Assembly: GCA_025363395.1 (NCBI GenBank)
Contig: JANYDX010000232.1
Location: 1 to 41,847, forward strand
Direction: 5' to 3'
Source of the DNA: Verrucomicrobiota bacterium
Lineage (GTDB): Bacteria > Verrucomicrobiota > Verrucomicrobiia > Opitutales > Opitutaceae
Length of the DNA stretch: 41,847 bases
Position 1 is the first letter of the stretch. Each line of letters begins with the position of its first letter. Both the position numbers and the translations under genes were made by a program. Below, piece after piece: positions 37,853-41,847 of this stretch. The notes beneath the pieces were generated by a model. It did not search any database, was not told the origin of the DNA, and saw only the letters and a program-made list of their open reading frames with translations.

Positions 37853-38992
37853 ATGGGAGAAACAAACCCCTCTACCCGCTTGAACACGACCCTGCACTAC
37901 CAATTCATCGACCGGCCTGAGCAGTTGACCCCGCTATTCGCCGCCCTCGACCGCTGCACCGAGATCGCCCTCGATACCGAGGCCGACAACCTTTTCCGCT
38001 ATCGCACGCGCGTCTGCCTTCTGCAGATTCAAGCTGCCGGTGAAATCTACCTCGTCGACCTGCTCGCTGACATGGCCCTCGACCGGCTCTGGCCGCGTCT
38101 CGCCGCCAAACCCCTGATCATGCACGGGAGCGATTACGACCTGCGCCTGCTCTGGGAATTTTGCCGGTTCCAGCCATTGAGCTTGTTCGATACCATGTTC
38201 GCCGCCCAGCTGCTGAACATTCCCCGCTTCGGCCTCGCCGCCCTGCTGCAGCAAAACTTCGGCGTCGAACTCGACAAGGATCACCAGAAGGCCAACTGGT
38301 CCCAGCGTCCGCTAGATCAGGACATGCTCGACTACGCGGCGATGGACGTCTTTCACCTGCTCGCCTTGCGCGACCGGCTCCGCGATGAACTCATCAAGCT
38401 GGGCCGGCTCGAGTGGTTTGAACAGAAATGCCGCTGGCAAATCGAAGTCGGCCGCGATGGTTTTTCCGCCCCCGATGAAAACGCCTGGCGCATCACCGGC
38501 TCGGAAAGATTGCGCGGGCGCGGCCTCCCGGTCTTGCACGCCATCTGGCAGTGGCGCGAAAGCTGGGCGGAAAAGATCAACACCCCACCTTTCAAAGTCG
38601 TTGGCAACGAAATGCTCGGACGCATCGCCCGGGCCGCCGACGAGGAGCGGCCCATCGAGGAAGTGCTCTACCTCAATCTCGGCCGCCGCCACGACCGCCT
38701 TTTCCCCAGTCTCGCCGAAGCCGTGCGCAAAGGGTTTGCCACCGACCCGCACACGCTTCCGCGCCGCGAGCGCCGCCGTGAATTCGCTCCAATGAGTCCG
38801 GATGAACTGGCTCGGCAGGACCGCCTCAAGGCTGATCGCGACCGCCTGGCCCTGGCCCTGAACATTGATCCCACGCTCATCGCCACCCGCTCGCAGCTCG
38901 TGCTGATCGCCCGCGATCCGTCCAGCATCGAGACCGTGCTGCTGCCCTGGCAGGCCCAACTGCTCAAGGCCGAGCCCGCGTGGAAGAGCTAG
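37853..38992 (+). CDS. rnd: Ribonuclease D
   Basis: IALDTEADNLFRYRTRVCLLQIQAAGEIYLVDLL...LIMHGSDYDLRLLWEF...FDTMFAAQLLNIPRFGLAALLQQNFGVELDKDHQKANWSQRPLDQDMLDYAAMDVFHLLALRDRL, plus HRDC-like region. Confidence 0.95.
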   Translation: MGETNPSTRLNTTLHYQFIDRPEQLTPLFAALDRCTEIALDTEADNLFRYRTRVCLLQIQAAGEIYLVDLLADMALDRLWPRLAAKPLIMHGSDYDLRLLWEFCRFQPLSLFDTMFAAQLLNIPRFGLAALLQQNFGVELDKDHQKANWSQRPLDQDMLDYAAMDVFHLLALRDRLRDELIKLGRLEWFEQKCRWQIEVGRDGFSAPDENAWRITGSERLRGRGLPVLHAIWQWRESWAEKINTPPFKVVGNEMLGRIARAADEERPIEEVLYLNLGRRHDRLFPSLAEAVRKGFATDPHTLPRRERRREFAPMSPDELARQDRLKADRDRLALALNIDPTLIATRSQLVLIARDPSSIETVLLPWQAQLLKAEPAWKS

Positions 38993-39020
38993 GACGTGGA
39001 AAAAAACTTCGGGCTCCCTT

Positions 39021-39110
39021 TCTGTCATTCTGAGCGCAGCGAAGAATCCATGCATTCGCCGACCATATTGGGTTCACTTCGGTTGATCCTTCGCTGCGTT
39101 CAGGATGACA
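39021..39110. repeat. Intergenic palindromic dispersed repeat ('CHPERSEGS ... LRCAQND' type)
   Basis: Left arm tgtcattctgagcgcagcgaagaatcc and right arm ggttgatccttcgctgcgttcaggatgaca are imperfect inverted repeats; the spurious minus-strand ORF reads ..CHPERSEGSTEVN..LRCAQNDRK.., a widespread mis-translated repeat signature. Confidence 0.8.
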
Positions 39111-39143
39111 GCTCCTGTTTCTCGGCGGTCCTGATTTCCCGCT

Positions 39144-40871
39144 GTGGCTGAGTCCGCCAACATCGCCCGTCATCTGCCGCTGATGGCCGCGCGCCAGCCG
39201 GAAATGGCCGCACTGAAAATACCCCGCGGCCGGCTGCGCAGCGGCGCCATCAACTACCTCACGCTTTCATTCGCCGAATTGGATGCGGAGGTCGACGCCT
39301 GGGTGGCGAAACTCTCCACGCGAGGTGTCCGCCGCGAAGATCGCGTGCTGGTGATGGTGCGCCAAGGACTGCCGCTCATCGCCGCCGCCTTTGCCCTGTT
39401 TAAGCTTGGAGCGGTACCGGTCATCATCGACCCGGGAATGGGGCGGAAAAATTTTCTCGCCTGCGTCGCCCGGTCGAAGCCACGCATACTTCTCGGCATT
39501 CCACTGGCGCAAATCCTGAGCTGCGTTTTCCGCTCAACGTTCAAAACTGTCGACGTCCGCATCTGGGTCAGGGGCTCCGCCACCGCGCGGCTTGGTGCGG
39601 AAATCATAAAGCATAAATCCGAAATCGTAAATTCCTCAGCCGGCGACCTCGCCGCCATTCTCTTCACCTCCGGCTCGACCGGCGCGCCGAAGGGCGTGTG
39701 CTACGAACACGGCATGTTCGAAGCCCAAGTGCAGCTCATCCGCGACACCTATGATATCCAGCCTGGCGAGGTGGACCTGCCGATGCTGCCGATCTTTGCG
39801 CTCTTCAATCCAGCTCTCGGCATGACCACCATCGTGCCCGAGATCGACCCGTCGCGCCCGGCAGCGGTTGATCCAGCAAAGATCGTTCAGGCCATCTTGC
39901 AGGAAGGGGTCACCAATTCCTTTGGTTCGCCCACGCTCTGGGACAAAATCGCCCTGCACTGCATAACGCATCAGCTCAAACTGCCAGGCGTGCGCCGAAT
40001 CCTCTGCGCCGGCGCGCCCGTGCCAGCCATGCTCTGGGACAAATCGCGAATATTTCTTCCCCACGGCGCCATGCACAGTCCGTATGGCGCCACCGAGGCC
40101 CTGCCTATTTGCAGCATTTCCTCCAGCGAAATTCACGCGAATTCCACGGCTGGTGCCTGTGTCGGCCGGCCACTCAACGGCATCGAAGTGCGCATCATCG
40201 GCCTCACCGATGCGCGGATCGCAAATATCTCTGATGCACGAGCGCTGCCCGCCGGCGAAGTGGGGGAAATCATCGTGTGCGGCCCGGTGGTCACGAAGGC
40301 ATACGACGCCCTGCCCGAGGCCACTGCGTTAGCCAAAATCCAAACGCCAAATTTCAAATCTCAAACAACGAATGAAGCGCAAGAAACGAAGGAACCTTTG
40401 GGCACTGGGCGTTTGGGGTCTGAACTTTCCGCTCCACCCAACGGCGCGGTCTGGCATCGCATGGGGGATTGCGGCTATTTGGATACGGCCGGCCGGCTTT
40501 GGTTTGTCGGCCGCAAAGCCGAACGATTGGAAACGCCCTCCGGCCCCGTCTTCACTGAACCCTGCGAACAGGTTTTCCGCCGGAACGACTGCGTCGTACG
40601 CTGCGCCCTCATCGGACTCGGGCCACGTGGGTCGCAGACCCCCGCGCTTGTGGTCCAAATCTGGGAAATGCTCGATCCCAGGGAAAAGCCCGTCATCGCC
40701 CGCGGCTTGCGCCAGCTCGCTCTCCAACATCCGCACACGGCCGGCATCACGAAGTTTTTCTTTCATCCGTCTTTTCCCGTGGACGTGCGCCACAACGCCA
40801 AGATTCACCGGCTCACCCTTGCCCAATGGGCCGCGACCGCGACCGCCTATGAGCCGGACTCCTCCCCGTGA
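39144..40871 (+). CDS. oleC: AMP-dependent synthetase, OleC-like (olefin beta-lactone synthetase / fatty-acid CoA ligase family)
   Basis: LAAILFTSGSTGAPKGVCYEHGMFEAQVQLIRDTYDIQPGEVDLPMLPIFALFNPALGMTTIVPEIDPSRPAAVDPAKIVQAI...NSFGSPTLWDKIA...MHSPYGATEALPICSISS...VWHRMGDCGYLDTAGRLWFVGRKAERLETPSGPVFTEPCEQVF; immediately followed by an OleD-like gene. Confidence 0.88.
   Translation: MAESANIARHLPLMAARQPEMAALKIPRGRLRSGAINYLTLSFAELDAEVDAWVAKLSTRGVRREDRVLVMVRQGLPLIAAAFALFKLGAVPVIIDPGMGRKNFLACVARSKPRILLGIPLAQILSCVFRSTFKTVDVRIWVRGSATARLGAEIIKHKSEIVNSSAGDLAAILFTSGSTGAPKGVCYEHGMFEAQVQLIRDTYDIQPGEVDLPMLPIFALFNPALGMTTIVPEIDPSRPAAVDPAKIVQAILQEGVTNSFGSPTLWDKIALHCITHQLKLPGVRRILCAGAPVPAMLWDKSRIFLPHGAMHSPYGATEALPICSISSSEIHANSTAGACVGRPLNGIEVRIIGLTDARIANISDARALPAGEVGEIIVCGPVVTKAYDALPEATALAKIQTPNFKSQTTNEAQETKEPLGTGRLGSELSAPPNGAVWHRMGDCGYLDTAGRLWFVGRKAERLETPSGPVFTEPCEQVFRRNDCVVRCALIGLGPRGSQTPALVVQIWEMLDPREKPVIARGLRQLALQHPHTAGITKFFFHPSFPVDVRHNAKIHRLTLAQWAATATAYEPDSSP
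40334..40430. repeat. A-rich repeat element with inverted-repeat arms (CCAAACGCC / GGCGTTTGG) inserted in frame in oleC
   Basis: ccaaacgcc at 40340-40348 and ggcgtttgg at 40408-40416; encodes KIQTPNFKSQTTNEAQETKEPLGTGRLGSELSA between ALAK and the conserved VWHRMGD motif. Confidence 0.65.
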
Positions 40872-41847
40872 ATGACCCCGTCTTCATCACCGGTGCCAGT
40901 GGCTTCATCGGCGGCAAACTCGCCGAACGCTTATTGAACGAGGGACGCCCGGTACGCGTCCTGGCGCGTCGCCCGCTGCCCGCACTGGAAAAGCTCGGTG
41001 CCAAAATCATTCCGGGCGAGCTGCATGATGCGACTGCACTCCGTCAAGGTTGTGAACGCGCCGGCACGGTCTTCCATGTCGCGGGGCGAGTCGGCGTCTG
41101 GGGCCCGCCTGCGGATTTTTTTCGGGTCAACGTCGGTGGCACCGCCAATGTCATCGCCGCCTGTCGCGCCACGGGCGTACCGCGGTTGATCCACACCAGC
41201 TCCCCCAGCGTTGTTTACAGCGGTGGCGACTTGGCGGGAGTTGACGAGTCCGCTCCGCTTTGCACTCACGCGCCCAGCGCCTACCCCACGAGCAAGGCCG
41301 AAGCTGAGCGGCTCGTGCGTGCCGCCCACTCGAGTGAGTTGGCCACCGTCTCGCTGCGCCCGCATCTTGTCTGGGGCCCGGGAGACAAAAACCTTATCCC
41401 ACGCATCCTTAAGCTGGCCCGACAAGGTCGCCTCAAAATCATCGGCACCGGCCGGAACAAGGTTGATCTCACTCACCTCACCAACGTCGTTGACGCCCAC
41501 CTCCTGGCCGAACAGGCCCTGAGCAAGAGTAACCTATTAGGTTACTCTTGCTCAGGGCCCACCGCTGTTGGCGGCAGGGCCTTCTTCATCACCAATGGGG
41601 AACCGGTCGTTCTTTGGGAATGGATCAACGAACTGCTGCGCGGAGTGGGCGTGCCTGAAATTACGCAGCGCGTATCGCTCAACGCGGCCGGCTTTGCCGG
41701 TGGTTGCCTGGAAGTGCTCTGGCGCATCCTGCCGCTAAAAGGCGAGCCGCCGATGACGCGATTCGTCGCCAAGGAAATGGCGACCGATCACTGGTTCGAC
41801 ATCTCCGCCGCCCGCCGCGACCTGGGCTACCACCCGCTCGTCACGAT
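40868..41847 (+). CDS. oleD: NAD(P)-dependent epimerase/3-beta-HSD-like, OleD-like, partial (runs off window end)
   Basis: Own translation from GTG 40868 (GTGA overlap with oleC stop): (M)NDPVFITGASGFIGGKLAERLLNEGRPVRVLARRPLPALEKLGAKIIPGELHD...VFHVAGRVGVWGPPADFFRVNVGGTANVIAACRATGVPRLIHTSSPSVVY...AYPTSKAEAERLV...SLRPHLVWGPGDKNLIPRIL; open to the window end, so absent from the ORF track. Confidence 0.92.
   Translation, partial: MNDPVFITGASGFIGGKLAERLLNEGRPVRVLARRPLPALEKLGAKIIPGELHDATALRQGCERAGTVFHVAGRVGVWGPPADFFRVNVGGTANVIAACRATGVPRLIHTSSPSVVYSGGDLAGVDESAPLCTHAPSAYPTSKAEAERLVRAAHSSELATVSLRPHLVWGPGDKNLIPRILKLARQGRLKIIGTGRNKVDLTHLTNVVDAHLLAEQALSKSNLLGYSCSGPTAVGGRAFFITNGEPVVLWEWINELLRGVGVPEITQRVSLNAAGFAGGCLEVLWRILPLKGEPPMTRFVAKEMATDHWFDISAARRDLGYHPLVT
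41515..41559. repeat. 45-bp perfect palindrome (22-bp arms, 1-nt centre) within oleD
   Basis: ggccctgagcaagagtaaccta-t-taggttactcttgctcagggcc read directly; the arms are exact reverse complements. Confidence 0.93.

Noticed and set aside
38964-39173. 69-aa ORF with CHPERSEGS...LRCAQNDRK
   Set aside because: Known type of spurious peptide from a dispersed palindromic repeat; recorded as a repeat, not a CDS.

Overview
High-GC, gene-dense chromosomal segment. Gene content and product style fit a Verrucomicrobia/Opitutaceae-like bacterium (inference only). Left to right: a LytS-type kinase cut by the window start; an FG-GAP/ASPIC protein; a GH78 alpha-L-rhamnosidase; a secreted transglutaminase-like protein; a hot-dog thioesterase; a signalling block (NarL-type regulator, small membrane protein, globin, PAS/GAF hybrid kinase, REC-kinase); DUF5069; serA; a CxxS glutaredoxin; DUF2891; DUF486; recA; mnmE-mnmG; a PhoB/PhoR-like pair; trmB; a complete F1Fo ATP synthase operon (BEFHAGDC); feoA-feoA-feoB-small Cys protein; exoD; queE-queC; rnd; and oleC-oleD, with oleD cut by the window end. 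Most of it is ordinary housekeeping, and I do not see a clear new multi-gene system. The strongest signals beyond the genes are: (i) a perfect ParB-type parS palindrome (TGTTCCACGTGGAACA) inside mnmG, which lies in a locally AT-rich stretch and is not followed by rsmG-parA-parB; (ii) a 45-bp perfect palindrome inserted in frame in oleD, plus an approximately 90-bp element with inverted-repeat arms inserted in frame in oleC, suggesting small palindromic elements invading coding sequence of an olefin pathway; (iii) a 21-bp-period direct repeat plus a 14-bp palindrome upstream of the rhamnosidase gene, resembling an AraC-type operator; (iv) several unannotated small membrane-protein ORFs; (v) an N-terminally short ATP synthase delta subunit.
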